A DNA stretch of 64,000 nucleotides from Levilactobacillus huananensis (GTDB taxonomy: Bacteria; Bacillota; Bacilli; Lactobacillales; Lactobacillaceae): assembly GCF_003946145.1 (NCBI RefSeq), contig NZ_RHOC01000008.1, positions 1 through 64,000 on the forward strand. The letters are read 5' to 3'. Within the stretch, counting starts at the first letter, position 1, and every line of letters starts with the position of its first letter. Shown piece after piece: positions 16,720 to 25,954 of the stretch. Both the position numbers and the translations under genes were made by a program. Below the pieces are notes generated by a model that saw nothing but the letters and a program-made list of their open reading frames with translations, was not told the DNA's origin and ran no database searches.

Positions 16720-18084
16720 TTAACGCTTAGCCGCTTCGCGCGGTTGGTATTTTCTAAAGTAAATGAACGTCATAATCGCCAAGAAGACGACCCCAACCAG
16801 GATGGAAACCCGCGTCTCCGGGTTCAAGAACATGAAGATTAAGGTGATGCTCAAGAAGACCAACGTGATGTAGTTGGACCATGGTGCAAAGGGCATCTTG
16901 AAGGGGTGCTCGGCCATGTGCTCCTGGTTTTGCTTCCGAAATTCGATTTCACTAATCAGGATCACAAACCACGGTACCATACCAGGCAACACACTCGAAC
17001 TGTAAACCATAACGAAGATTTGACTGGCATCTTTGAAGTACATCGGCAGAACCACATTTAACACGATCCCAATACCGATACCCACGGAAATGGCCACAAC
17101 GGAGTAGAATGGCACCCCATGACGGTTCAACAGCGTTGCCTTACGCGGCAATTGCCCCTTTTCGGCTAACGTGAAAGCCATTCGGCTGGCACTGTAAATT
17201 CCCGAGTTAGACCCCGAGAGGGCCGCCGTAATCACGACAAAATTAATGATTGAGGCCGCGGCGGTAATTCCAATCTTAGCGAAAGTTTCCACGAATGGCG
17301 ATCCCAATTGATTCAGCTCATCCCAAGGATAGATACTGACAATCACAAAGATAGCGCCCACGTAAAAGATCAGAATCCGTGCGACGGTTGAGCGGATCGC
17401 ATTGACCAATGTGTGTTGCGGATTTTCCGCCTCACCAGCCGTTACGCCGATTAGCTCGATTCCTTGATACGACGCCAACACGATGGCTAATGCATAGATA
17501 AAGCCCTTGGCACCACCCGTAAAGAAGCCGCCGTGAGTCCAGAGGTTACTGATCCCAACTGCATGGCCGCCATTACCGAATCCAAAAAGAATCACCCCAA
17601 GACCGGCAATAATCATTAGAATAATGGTCACAACCTTAATTAGGGCAAACCAGAATTCTAATTCACCAAACATTTTCACGGAGATTAGATTGGCGATACA
17701 CAGAAAGGTAATCGCGACTAGTCCGGGAATCCAGTCTGGCAAGTTGGGCCACCAGAAACGGAAATAGCCCCCCAACGCGATCATTTCACTCATTCCTACG
17801 ACAATAAATTGAAAAATATTACTCCATGCGGTTAGGAAGCCAAAGACCGGGTGCATGTACTCCGAAGCGAAGGTCGCAAAGGAACCCGTGGTGGGATGGA
17901 CGTATAGCATTTCTCCCAGGGCCCGCATGATTAAGTACAGGAAGACACCTGAGATGACGTAGGCGATTAAAACGGACGGTCCTGTCCACTTGATGGTGGA
18001 ACCAGACCCCATGAATAATCCCACGCCGATCGTTCCGCCCAACGCAATCATCTGCATTTGGCGGGCACTCAGTTTCCGTTGCAA
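16720..18084 (-). CDS. Amino acid permease (APC superfamily, AAT family)
   Basis: 454 residues with about 12 predicted membrane helices. The N-terminal MIALGGTIGVGLFMGSGSTI loop (unwound helix 1, substrate backbone binding) and the EAENPQHTLVNAIRS loop after helix 6 are diagnostic of the AAT family (ProY, CycA, LysP and relatives). It is a proton-coupled importer in the cytoplasmic membrane. The substrate cannot be assigned by eye. A good promoter lies at 18184-18212. Operon partner: the 219-residue hypothetical downstream. Confidence 0.9.
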   Translation of the reverse strand: MQRKLSARQMQMIALGGTIGVGLFMGSGSTIKWTGPSVLIAYVISGVFLYLIMRALGEMLYVHPTTGSFATFASEYMHPVFGFLTAWSNIFQFIVVGMSEMIALGGYFRFWWPNLPDWIPGLVAITFLCIANLISVKMFGELEFWFALIKVVTIILMIIAGLGVILFGFGNGGHAVGISNLWTHGGFFTGGAKGFIYALAIVLASYQGIELIGVTAGEAENPQHTLVNAIRSTVARILIFYVGAIFVIVSIYPWDELNQLGSPFVETFAKIGITAAASIINFVVITAALSGSNSGIYSASRMAFTLAEKGQLPRKATLLNRHGVPFYSVVAISVGIGIGIVLNVVLPMYFKDASQIFVMVYSSSVLPGMVPWFVILISEIEFRKQNQEHMAEHPFKMPFAPWSNYITLVFLSITLIFMFLNPETRVSILVGVVFLAIMTFIYFRKYQPREAAKR

Positions 18085-18183
18085 TCTAATTCCTTCTTTC
18101 TACTCATTCTTTTCTTTCGTTCTACAATCTCCGCGTGCGGCTAAGATAGTCGATCGCCTCAGACTTGTTTCGCTTATCTGGCT

Positions 18184-18212
18184 TCAATAGTTATTGGCAT
18201 ACAGGCTGTCAA
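18184..18212 (-). promoter_or_regulatory. Promoter of the permease operon
   Basis: On the minus strand, TTGACA (18212-18207), a 17-nt spacer, then TATTGA (18189-18184). This leaves a leader of about 90 nt to the ATG. The rest of 18085-18370 holds nothing else that I recognise. Confidence 0.7.
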
Positions 18213-18375
18213 AGTCTCTTTTTAAATTAATCCGGTTAGACCATAACTTCGCAGACCCAAATAAAACCCATGAAGGTATGCTACCTGGTTCTGACGAAAT
18301 TGGCAATAGGCTAAAATAGATCTATTCATTATTATGGCGCACCACCGGCGTTTATTCAAACTCAATGTATAAAAA

Positions 18376-18416
18376 AAGGCCCCCTAATCGGTCAAAACCG
18401 GTGTCAGAGGGACCTT
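18376..18416 (-). terminator. Terminator of the GNAT gene
   Basis: Imperfect hairpin (AAGG...CCTT outer pairs, CGGT caaa ACCG inner pairs) with a T run on the minus strand, 9 nt after the GNAT stop. Confidence 0.75.
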
Positions 18417-18424
18417 CTGAAAAA

Positions 18425-18943
18425 TTAAACTTGCTTTTCGTAAACGTAGCATTCGTCGGTTGGGTGGTAAACACCCACGATCCGACCAACCTTTTGGAAA
18501 CCAAACTTTTCAATTAAGTGTTGCATCTTCGCATTATCCTTGTGTGTGTCGATCCGGATGCTGTCAGCCTCTGGATGATTCTCGGCAATATAGTCAAAGA
18601 GGTCGCGGAATAATTGTGAAGCATAGCCTTTCCCCTGGTGATGGGAGAAGATGGCAACCCGGTGAACTGTCACATATTTGGTGGTATCGGACAGCCATTC
18701 ACCCTCCAACGTATCGTAGGAATTGTCAGGGGCTTCGATGACAGCAGCCACACCCAATGTTTCGTGATCGTCACTGTTATAGATGACGGCCCGGCCGTTG
18801 TCGATGTCACTGGCAATCACGTCACGGTTAGGATATTCGTTCTGCCATTGGTCAATACCAGCATCAGCTAATTGCTTCTTGCCATCCTCGATGATGTCAC
18901 AGATTAAGTCCAGTTCTTCGGGTTTTGCTTTACGTAAATACAT
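18425..18943 (-). CDS. GNAT family N-acetyltransferase
   Basis: 172 residues. The GNAT core is clear: VHRVAIFSHHQGKGYASQLF contains the acetyl-CoA pyrophosphate loop (Q/RxxGxG/A form HQGKGYA), followed by RIDTHKDNAKMQHLIEKFGF, the motif B helix. It is cytosolic with unknown acceptor (small molecule or protein N-terminus). It is related to the GNAT protein at 51467-51991: both share DTH-x-NxxMQ and a similar N-terminal KxQLxxAG segment. Monocistronic. Confidence 0.88.
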   Translation of the reverse strand: MYLRKAKPEELDLICDIIEDGKKQLADAGIDQWQNEYPNRDVIASDIDNGRAVIYNSDDHETLGVAAVIEAPDNSYDTLEGEWLSDTTKYVTVHRVAIFSHHQGKGYASQLFRDLFDYIAENHPEADSIRIDTHKDNAKMQHLIEKFGFQKVGRIVGVYHPTDECYVYEKQV

Positions 18944-19316
18944 GGATAATCACCTCAATAAAATTTCTAGTTAGAATTAGTCCAGCGCGTTACTTTCGCT
19001 GGCTGCTACTAATCGCTTGTCAGACGGTTCATAGCAAACTGGTCAGTGTCCATTCCATGGGATGCTACTAGAGCAGCTCATGAACACGGTTCACCAACTC
19101 AAGTCACGGTTAAACGCAATAACCTTGCCGTCAGAAACCAGCAAAGGTTATTATCAGACTGCAGAATATTATAGTCTTTTTCGACAAAATTCCCTAGCAA
19201 AAAGACGCAACTCTCAGCGATTTATAATTGAACTCGCTTACAAGAATTCATCATTTACCTAACGCTTATTGTTGGATAATCATAACCGCTTTTGTTCATC
19301 GACTGACAACCATTCA
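18944..19316. other. Intergenic stretch without a convincing gene
   Basis: No open frame here has an RBS or a recognisable product. A near-perfect inverted repeat (ATAACCTTGC near 19120 against GCAAAGGTTAT near 19150) could be a small hairpin; its role is unknown. Confidence 0.4.
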
Positions 19317-19321
19317 AAAAA

Positions 19322-19351
19322 GGATCTACGGCCGTATCTGGCTGTAGATCC
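19322..19351 (-). terminator. Terminator of the dus gene
   Basis: 12-bp stem (19322-19333 / 19340-19351, one G-U pair) with TTTTTT following on the minus strand. Confidence 0.8.
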
Positions 19352-19421
19352 TCTTCTTTAGTGCTTATATTGTCGAAACGTGTGAAAAAACAGTCGGCTA
19401 AACGCCCTTTTCGCACGCTTT

Positions 19422-20417
19422 CTACTTGGTAAATTCGGACTCAGCTAACAACTTCCGCACTTCATCCGTCGTGTGAGCTTCCATCATCGCATTTCGTAGA
19501 CTAGCGGCATTGCGCTGGTTACGAACGTAGATCTTGAAGAATCGCTTGAGCGAAGGGAAACGCGACGTGTCGAAACGCTTCTCAAAGTCATCATATAGGT
19601 CGAGCTGATAGTTTAACAGGCCCAATAATTCTTTGATGTCATGTTCTTTGGGTTCCTTTTCAAAGGCAAAGGGACTCGTGAAGATCCCACGGCCGATCAT
19701 AATACCGTCAACACCAGGATGTTCTTGGGCAATTTGAACCCCTTGTTGGTAGTTTTCAATATCCCCATTGAGCTGAATCAGAGTCTCTGGTGCAACCTCG
19801 TCGCGGAGCTTCAAGATATCATCGATCAATTCGAAGTGCGCTGGCACCCGACTCATTTCCTTCTTCGTCCGTAAATGAATCGTCAGTAACGGAATATCCT
19901 GTTGAAGCAGAAAGGTCAACCAGTCATGCCATTCGTCCAAACGACTGTAGCCCAGCCGAGTCTTCACACTGACCGGTAAGCCAGCCGTCTTGGCGGCTGC
20001 AATCACAGCCGCTGCCGTATCGAAATTACGAATCAAGTCACTCCCACCATGGTTCTTGATGACCGTTGAATCCGGACATCCCATGTTGAGGTCAATGGCT
20101 TCGTAACCCAGATTCTTAACGGCCTCAGCGGCTCGGGAAAAGGCCTCTGGTTCATGTCCCCACAGTTGGGCCACAGGCATGTGTGCCTCTTCAGGTGCAA
20201 CGTAGAGTCGTCCCTGAACCGTAAACTTGGCCTTAGGGTGTGTCACGCTGATCGCATTGGTAAATTCTGTGAAGAAGACGTCAGGCGCGGCAGCACGAGC
20301 CACAACTCGACGAAAGATAGCGTTGGTAACGGCTTCCATGGGTGCCAAGCTGAAGAATGGCCGACCCTCGGCCTTTGCACGGCCCGCAATATTCTGCCAG
20401 TAAGCTGATTCAGACAC
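19422..20417 (-). CDS. tRNA-dihydrouridine synthase
   Basis: 331 residues of FMN-dependent Dus TIM-barrel type. SLAPMEAVTNAIFRR is the N-terminal FMN site. The catalytic Cys lies in DLNMGCPD, and VSVKTRLG, TIHLRTKKE and QLNGDI plus MIGRGIF complete the FMN-binding set. It reduces specific uridines in the tRNA D-loop, using NADPH. The start is GTG with GGAG 9 nt upstream. It stands alone between terminators. Confidence 0.93.
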   Translation of the reverse strand: MSESAYWQNIAGRAKAEGRPFFSLAPMEAVTNAIFRRVVARAAAPDVFFTEFTNAISVTHPKAKFTVQGRLYVAPEEAHMPVAQLWGHEPEAFSRAAEAVKNLGYEAIDLNMGCPDSTVIKNHGGSDLIRNFDTAAAVIAAAKTAGLPVSVKTRLGYSRLDEWHDWLTFLLQQDIPLLTIHLRTKKEMSRVPAHFELIDDILKLRDEVAPETLIQLNGDIENYQQGVQIAQEHPGVDGIMIGRGIFTSPFAFEKEPKEHDIKELLGLLNYQLDLYDDFEKRFDTSRFPSLKRFFKIYVRNQRNAASLRNAMMEAHTTDEVRKLLAESEFTK

Positions 20418-20558
20418 GATAAAAATCTCCTTTATTAACTAATTTATTAAAACCCGGGTAACGCAATCCTTACATTTTACCACGTTTTACATTTGAAACC
20501 AGGGAAAAAGATTGTGTCCAAACGGTTTCAACTTAATGGCGTCACCAAAACCGAAAAA

Positions 20559-20598
20559 AGATCGTTCATTCCCAGAAGTTCTGCGGACGAAACGATCT
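20559..20598 (-). terminator. Terminator of the secreted propeller-like protein gene
   Basis: Stem AGATCGTT (20559-20566) / AACGATCT (20591-20598) with a long loop. A T run follows on the minus strand (TTTTTTC). Confidence 0.65.
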
Positions 20599-20604
20599 GT
20601 TCGT

Positions 20605-21744
20605 TTAATTAAATGATAACTTTAAAAGTTCTGCCCCACGGTTCATGACCAGATAGCCTTGCCCGTTCTTGGCAAATGACAGGCCCTCGAATTCCCGATG
20701 GCTCGCGAAGACAGACGCCTGAATATCCCTAGGCTTGACCCGTCGCTTCAGAAGTTTCTTGACCGGTACCGAGGATAGCGAATCATCACTGACCAAGTAG
20801 AGGCGATCGTTGTGTGGGTTGTAGGCGATGGCTTGATGCGTTTGCCCCGGACGGTTAGCCAGGCTCTGCATCAATAGATTGAAGTGAACACCCTTAGTCG
20901 ACATCGTTCCCCGATAAATTCGAACGGCATGCTTACCACTGTAACTGCTAAAGTAAGCCCGACCGTGACTATCAAAGGTCAGATTGCTATTAACCGCAAT
21001 CCGGACGCCCTGCTTGTTGACCAATCGATAGGCCACCGAATTCGTCGGTCTCAACGTTTTCAATGACACCTTGACGGCATCCCCATACCGACCGGCCTTA
21101 CCCGTCGTCTTGGTAAACCAAAGTTGCTTGTTCTTCGGATTGTAGGCGAGCGATTGGCAATGACCGATGTCAACGGTCGGACCTTCGTGAATCGCTGCGA
21201 GAAGTTTCTTATCGGTGCTGGTTTCGCGCCCTTTGGAATAGGCATTGGATGCTCGCCGAAGCAGGTCCATGTTTGACGCTTCGCCACCGAGAAGCCGGTG
21301 AATTTTGCCGAGATCGTACTTGACGATCCAACCACGAGTCCCCCCACTCATCTTCAGATAAGCCATGTAAGCTGTCTGACCATCTGGCGTGATCACCACA
21401 CTCTGGGGATCGGCCCAGTCACCGGAATGGTGCACCGTAACTGGTAAGTACAAACTCGTCCGCAGTGTCGCGCGCTTGCCACGGACGGTGTGATAGACAT
21501 CCGGCTTGGTTTGAAACGTCCCCTCGCTTCGGTACGTTGCCGAAGTGGCGTAGACGCTTGGTCGAGAAACAAAGTAATTTTTGTTTTTAATAACTTTAAT
21601 TTTCTTGGCCTCGTAATTTCCTAAAGCATACTTCGTGCGTACGGCTCCCTGAACCGAACCGGGACGCGTCCCCACCACCGTTAATGCAACGGTAGCTAAA
21701 ACAACAGAAAAAAATTTCCACATGATCTGACTAACTTTCATCAT
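20605..21744 (-). CDS. Secreted protein, probable beta-propeller-like, function unknown
   Basis: 379 residues with an N-terminal export signal (helix about 10-28, VVLATVALTVVG). A basic low-complexity part follows. From about residue 115, repeated units look like propeller blades: VVITPDGQTAYMAYL, SLAYNPKNKQLWFTK, LTFDSHGRAYFSS, AIAYNPHNDRLYLVS and GLSFAKNGQGYLVMNRG. It is probably secreted or surface-associated; ligand unknown. The ATG at 21744 has GGGAG 2-5 nt upstream. It stands alone. Confidence 0.75.
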   Translation of the reverse strand: MMKVSQIMWKFFSVVLATVALTVVGTRPGSVQGAVRTKYALGNYEAKKIKVIKNKNYFVSRPSVYATSATYRSEGTFQTKPDVYHTVRGKRATLRTSLYLPVTVHHSGDWADPQSVVITPDGQTAYMAYLKMSGGTRGWIVKYDLGKIHRLLGGEASNMDLLRRASNAYSKGRETSTDKKLLAAIHEGPTVDIGHCQSLAYNPKNKQLWFTKTTGKAGRYGDAVKVSLKTLRPTNSVAYRLVNKQGVRIAVNSNLTFDSHGRAYFSSYSGKHAVRIYRGTMSTKGVHFNLLMQSLANRPGQTHQAIAYNPHNDRLYLVSDDSLSSVPVKKLLKRRVKPRDIQASVFASHREFEGLSFAKNGQGYLVMNRGAELLKLSFN

Positions 21745-21887
21745 GACTCTCCCTAATCCATTAAATTCTATGGCGGCCGCTATCAATTGGACAAACAGCC
21801 CCTTCAACAATCCATTATACCGCTAATGGTGAACCCTACCATATAAATATCTACCGTTAGCGAATGCGCACACAGGTCATGAAAAAA

Positions 21888-21933
21888 GCACCAGTTAACG
21901 GTCTCGTCAGTTCAATCGTCCGTTACCCAGTGC
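21888..21933 (-). terminator. Terminator of the PadR-DUF1700-DUF4097 operon
   Basis: Stem GCAC...GTTAACGG against CCGTTAC...GTGC, followed on the minus strand by TTTTTTC. Confidence 0.72.
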
Positions 21934-21945
21934 CTATTAGTTAAG

Positions 21946-22926
21946 TTAATTGGCCGATGCCGACCCTTGCTTACCCACGGTGATGTCACCATCATCCGCA
22001 TGCAGTACATACTGCGCTGCCGTTTTGGCCGTGATGTGAAAACCACTATGTCGAGATCTGCCCCAAATGGTGATATCGCCCATATCATCATCGGCATTGG
22101 TAACCTTCAATCCCGCAGAAGTTGGTATTGTGGCCCGAATATCGCCATCTCCCGTTTCAGCCTTCAATTGGCCCTTCAGATGATTGTCCTGTAAATGGAC
22201 ATCCCCATCCTCCGTCGAAATACGGCCACCGCCGAGGGTCGTTTCGCTCAAACGAACGTCCCCACTACCGGAATCAAGGCGATTATCTTTTCCTGTCAAC
22301 TGACTGCTAGAGATTCCTGTATCGCCATCGATCGTGACCACCGATAATTGCTTGGTGCGCAACTGCGAGGCCCAGACATCCCCGTTACTTGAGTCGACAC
22401 TGACGGCCTGCTTGACACGCAGATCCATCATACTGACGTCATCGGTATTGGCCACCTTGACGTTATCGGCATTCAATCCGCGAAGCGAAATCGCGCCACT
22501 CCCCTGTTTGACCGTAATGTCCTTCAGTTGCTTTCCTCGCGGTACCGTCACCAGAACGCCCCCCTTATCGAAAGTGTGGTCTTCCCCAAATACCGTGATA
22601 CTAGCAACGTCCGCTGATCCCCCATCGGTGATGGTCAGTGTTCCTTTAGCCACTTTAACCTTAGGCATGGCCTGCGCGTGATTCACGTAGCTCACCGTGA
22701 CCCGACTCGTGTCGCCAGACTTAACTGTCACTGAGGCTGGACTGTCGATCATAATCCGCTGATAATTCCCCGGATTGGTCGATGTCTTGGTGTGTTCGAG
22801 GGTCTTCAGTCCGCGACTTGAGTGATCCCAAACGACGGATTTGTCCCCATGATTTTTCCAGCCAATTCCGAGCAGGATGGCCCCCAAGACCATCAAGATC
22901 AAACTGATTTTTAAACTTTTTTTCAT
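21946..22926 (-). CDS. DUF4097 family membrane-anchored beta-helix protein
   Basis: 326 residues. One N-terminal membrane helix (about 7-24) is followed by a long extracellular right-handed beta-solenoid of short repeats (VKVANTDDVSMMDL, LSVVTIDGDTGISSSQL, RISTEDGDVHLQDNHL, LKAETGDGDIRATIP). This is the DUF4097/LiaG-like adhesin fold, with GDG turns every 18-20 residues. It is the third gene of a PadR-DUF1700-DUF4097 operon and overlaps the DUF1700 gene by 4 bp. Such modules are linked to cell-envelope stress responses; the exact role is not known. Confidence 0.85.
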   Translation of the reverse strand: MKKSLKISLILMVLGAILLGIGWKNHGDKSVVWDHSSRGLKTLEHTKTSTNPGNYQRIMIDSPASVTVKSGDTSRVTVSYVNHAQAMPKVKVAKGTLTITDGGSADVASITVFGEDHTFDKGGVLVTVPRGKQLKDITVKQGSGAISLRGLNADNVKVANTDDVSMMDLRVKQAVSVDSSNGDVWASQLRTKQLSVVTIDGDTGISSSQLTGKDNRLDSGSGDVRLSETTLGGGRISTEDGDVHLQDNHLKGQLKAETGDGDIRATIPTSAGLKVTNADDDMGDITIWGRSRHSGFHITAKTAAQYVLHADDGDITVGKQGSASAN

Positions 22927-23564
22927 AGCTTATGCCCCCGTTCTGCGCGGCTTCGCGGAATAAACCGCTGGTAAATCTTCTTAGCAAGCCACGATATTCC
23001 CCCAATAACCCAACTGCTAACCCATTTCAGGACTAACCAGCCCAACAGACTAGCTCCCAAGAAGAATAGGCCCACACCGAGGTAAAAGACCCCCGTCCAC
23101 GGCGCTTGGAATAGCATGACGAGGCCAACAACGACGCCCACGATTCCCAGGGCAACGATACTGAGAAAAACGCCCAAGACCGCAACAACTAAGCCAAATA
23201 ACACCGCTGCAAAGGCAATGAATAACAACACGACGAGCAGCAAAATGGGAATCGTCACCGGTGCCGACAGCATGGCCAAAATAATTAACCACACCGTGCG
23301 CACATTACTTTTGGTCGCCTGAACCATGGACCGCGACTGCGGTGACTCGTTATCGGCTTTGTCTTTTTCATTCATCCGAATCGAATAATCGGCCAAGACC
23401 TTCCGGGCCAAGGAACGTGGGGATCCCAATTCATCCACGGCCCCCTGGTACGTGTCAATTTCCGCGTCCAATAGATATTCCTTGTAGTATTCCACAACTT
23501 CCTGCTGTTCCGCTGTGGTCAATTGTCCTAATAATTTTTCGACTGCTCGTATGTAATCAGTCAT
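22923..23564 (-). CDS. DUF1700 family membrane protein
   Basis: 213 residues. The N-terminal cytosolic part (about 1-80) has the HAAS-like pattern YIRAVEKLLGQLTTAEQQEV, then YYKEYLLDA and LGSPRSLARKVLADY. Four or five hydrophobic helices follow, with a basic C-terminus. Its start overlaps the padR-type gene by 8 bp. HAAS-domain proteins partner PadR-like regulators and may act as anti-regulators at the membrane (known for the family, inferred here). Confidence 0.88.
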   Translation of the reverse strand: MTDYIRAVEKLLGQLTTAEQQEVVEYYKEYLLDAEIDTYQGAVDELGSPRSLARKVLADYSIRMNEKDKADNESPQSRSMVQATKSNVRTVWLIILAMLSAPVTIPILLLVVLLFIAFAAVLFGLVVAVLGVFLSIVALGIVGVVVGLVMLFQAPWTGVFYLGVGLFFLGASLLGWLVLKWVSSWVIGGISWLAKKIYQRFIPRSRAERGHKL

Positions 23565-23874
23565 CTGTCTTCCCCTCCAATAACTTTGAAATGGCTTGGT
23601 TGAAGTCTTGCCAATCCGCCTGAATTTCTACCAAACGGTCACGTCCACTTGCCGTTAAACGATAATAACGACGGTTACGACCTTGGTAGGGCTCATCATA
23701 AGTTTCTAGCCAGCCATTCTTCTTCAATCGACGCAACACGGGATACAACGTGGATTCTGAAATCGGCAAAAGCTGGCGGACTTCCTGCGTTAAGGTGTAC
23801 CCATAATGATCCTGCTGGGTTAACAAGCCCAACACACTGCCGTCGAGTAGCTCGGTCGGTACCTGAATAGCCAT
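23557..23874 (-). CDS. PadR family transcriptional regulator
   Basis: 105 residues, the short (subfamily 2) PadR type. HYGYTLTQEVRQLLPISEST is followed by LYPVLRRLKKNGWLETY and the wing GRNRRYYRLTASGRD. A GGAGGAAAGTCA-type RBS is upstream of the ATG. A perfect palindrome covers its promoter (23892-23912), indicating autorepression. It heads the operon with DUF1700 and DUF4097. Confidence 0.92.
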   Translation of the reverse strand: MAIQVPTELLDGSVLGLLTQQDHYGYTLTQEVRQLLPISESTLYPVLRRLKKNGWLETYDEPYQGRNRRYYRLTASGRDRLVEIQADWQDFNQAISKLLEGKTDD

Positions 23875-23891
23875 TGACTTTCCTCCTTACA

Positions 23892-23912
23892 ATATTATAC
23901 GTGATATAATAT
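23892..23912 (-). promoter_or_regulatory. PadR-type operator overlapping the -10
   Basis: Perfect 8-bp inverted repeat ATATTATA-cgtga-TATAATAT. The minus-strand -10 TATAAT (23898-23893) lies inside it, so bound regulator would block transcription of its own operon. Confidence 0.72.
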
Positions 23913-24131
23913 AAATTCATCTACAGTATATGAATTCTGATCGGTATTGTCAATGACTATTTGAGCCTAAATTATAATTAACGCCCTACCAGCTATGACC
24001 ATAACCAGGTGATCTTCATTTTCTCGATATTAATAATAGCTGCCTTCCTATTAAAGAAGTTATGAGACAAGTCGTTGACTTCCATTTCTCGACCTTGCAT
24101 ACTAAAGCGAAACACCAAAGGAGACGATGTT

Positions 24132-24686
24132 ATGGCCGGAACACAAGCCTTACTAATCATCGATTACACGAACGATTTTGTTGCCGATAAGGGTGCCTTA
24201 ACCTGTGGTGAACCAGGCCAGGTCTTGGATCACCCGATAGTTGCACTGGCGGAGAGCCACTTCAAAGCCGGCGACTGGGTGCTCTTCCCGACCGACGTCC
24301 ACACACCAAATGACCCCTATCATCCGGAAACCAAGCTTTTTCCTGCGCACAACGTTCGTGGCACCTGGGGCCGCGAACTTTTCGGTCAGACCAAGAATTG
24401 GTTCGACGCCCATCAAGACACTGAGACCGTTTGGCAATTCGACAAGACCCGTTACAGTGCCTTTGCAGGGACTGATCTCGACCTACGCTTGCGAGAACGC
24501 CACGTGGATACCCTGCATCTCGCGGGTGTCTGTACCGACATTTGTGTTCTCCACACCGCCATCGCGGCGTACAACTTGGGCTATCACTTAATTATTCACG
24601 AGAACGCCGTAGCTAGCTTTAATCCGACCGGCCATGCCTGGGCTCTAGAACACTTTAAGACCGCCCTAGGTGCCGAAGTTAAATAA
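24132..24686 (+). CDS. Cysteine hydrolase, isochorismatase/nicotinamidase family
   Basis: 184 residues. The catalytic triad is visible: Asp in LLIIDYTNDF, Lys in FDKTRYSAF and Cys in GVCTDICVLHTA. TDVHTPNDPYHPE supplies Asp/His metal ligands as in PncA. Together these favour nicotinamidase (nicotinamide to nicotinate in NAD salvage) over isochorismatase. The ATG at 24132 follows AAAGGAGACG; the frame is open further upstream but has no RBS. It is monocistronic and cytosolic. Confidence 0.87.
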   Translation: MAGTQALLIIDYTNDFVADKGALTCGEPGQVLDHPIVALAESHFKAGDWVLFPTDVHTPNDPYHPETKLFPAHNVRGTWGRELFGQTKNWFDAHQDTETVWQFDKTRYSAFAGTDLDLRLRERHVDTLHLAGVCTDICVLHTAIAAYNLGYHLIIHENAVASFNPTGHAWALEHFKTALGAEVK

Positions 24687-24702
24687 CGCATCAAAGATAC
24701 AC

Positions 24703-24734
24703 AAAAGGCTGCGACAGTCACTGCAGCCTTTTTA
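24703..24734 (+). terminator. Terminator of the nicotinamidase-like gene
   Basis: 10-bp stem AAAAGGCTGC / GCAGCCTTTT followed by more T. Confidence 0.85.
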
Positions 24735-24858
24735 AAACGCCAAAATTTTCTTTTGCCAGCCCCCCTATAGGGCGTATAATTAACTTTGATCCTAACCATT
24801 GGTTAGCCTACTTAGTAGTTTTGTCTCGAATCAATCATACATAAGGTGGTATTTTACA

Positions 24859-25821
24859 ATGAAACGACTTTCAACGGCCCTCCTAGCACTTAGCTGTGGT
24901 CTTTTAATCAGTACCGTTCAACCCGCAACCGCTCACGCCAGTGCGACTAGTGATGCCAATTCATCATCAACCGTCACGACGAATTCTTCCTCTGCCGATG
25001 CCAGTAGCAGTTCCTCATCGGCTTCAAGCGAAAGCAAAAAAGCAACGCCAAAACCCAAGCCAAAACCGAAACCAGTCGTCTACCGGCCGATTTTCAAAGT
25101 GAAAAAGGTGAACTATTACACCAAGATTGGCCCTAACCGAAGCTACGACCATTCTGTTTATCGAACCGGGGGTGCCAAGTCTGCTGCTAAGAACATGAAG
25201 CCTTATACGATGGCGAGTTCATTTGCCAATAAACAGGTTCACATCACCCGCGAAGAAACCATGGCCAACGGCATCTGGCTCAGATTTACCTATAAGAAAA
25301 AGATCGGTTGGATTCACCGTAATGGGACCGTCAAGACCTACCGTTACCTGCGTGTCCCACTGATTGCCCAACGACCACAACTCCCAACCGGCTGTGAATT
25401 CACGGCGACAACCATGATGCTCCAATATGCCGGGGCCAAGGTTACCAAGATGTCGATTGCTAAAGAAGCGCCGCGTAGTTCGAACCCTAACAAGGGCTTC
25501 GTCGGCAATCCTTACTCCAAGTACGGTTGGTGGATTTATCCTAAGGGCCTGATGAAGCTCGTCAAACGCCACACCGGTTCTGCCAAAAACATGACCGGTG
25601 CTTCCTTCAATAAGCTGAAGAAGCAGATCGACAAGGGGCATCCCGTGGTTCTCTGGGTCAACCACGTTGATGGCTTCAGCAACCATGCCATCACACTAAC
25701 TGGTTACAGCAAGACACGGGCCTACTACAACGATCCCTGGACGAATAAGCGGACCAGTATGTCACAAGCCAGCCTACACACGCATCGGAAACACGATGCT
25801 TACCGGGCACTGAGTTATTAG
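24859..25821 (+). CDS. Secreted C39-family cysteine peptidase with SH3-like domain
   Basis: 320 residues. There is a signal peptide (about 1-28, ending AHASA), then a Ser/Ala-rich linker and a repeated Lys-Pro stretch (about 62-75). A GW/SH3-like wall-binding domain (about 78-165) follows. The C-terminal Peptidase_C39_2 domain has its catalytic Cys in QLPTGCEFTATTMML, His in GFSNHAITLTGY and Asp in YYNDPWT. It should act outside the cell on peptides or wall muropeptides. RBS AAGGTGG. It stands alone. Confidence 0.88.
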   Translation: MKRLSTALLALSCGLLISTVQPATAHASATSDANSSSTVTTNSSSADASSSSSSASSESKKATPKPKPKPKPVVYRPIFKVKKVNYYTKIGPNRSYDHSVYRTGGAKSAAKNMKPYTMASSFANKQVHITREETMANGIWLRFTYKKKIGWIHRNGTVKTYRYLRVPLIAQRPQLPTGCEFTATTMMLQYAGAKVTKMSIAKEAPRSSNPNKGFVGNPYSKYGWWIYPKGLMKLVKRHTGSAKNMTGASFNKLKKQIDKGHPVVLWVNHVDGFSNHAITLTGYSKTRAYYNDPWTNKRTSMSQASLHTHRKHDAYRALSY

Positions 25822-25832
25822 CGCCAAACAGG

Positions 25833-25866
25833 AGCGTACTCTCGCTATCATGGGAGTGCGCTTTTT
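25833..25866 (+). terminator. Terminator of the C39 peptidase gene
   Basis: Stem AGCGTACTCTC / GGGAGTGCGCT followed by TTTTT. Confidence 0.8.
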
Positions 25867-25954
25867 AATTACCCGGTGAGTTGTTTTCTCACGACTTGTC
25901 TTTTAACCTAAAGGGTGTAGACTAATCATAATTTTATTCATTGGAGGACTGCCT

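Noticed and set aside
19062-19262. 66-codon frame in the gap after the GNAT gene
   Set aside because: No RBS or recognisable sequence; probably chance.
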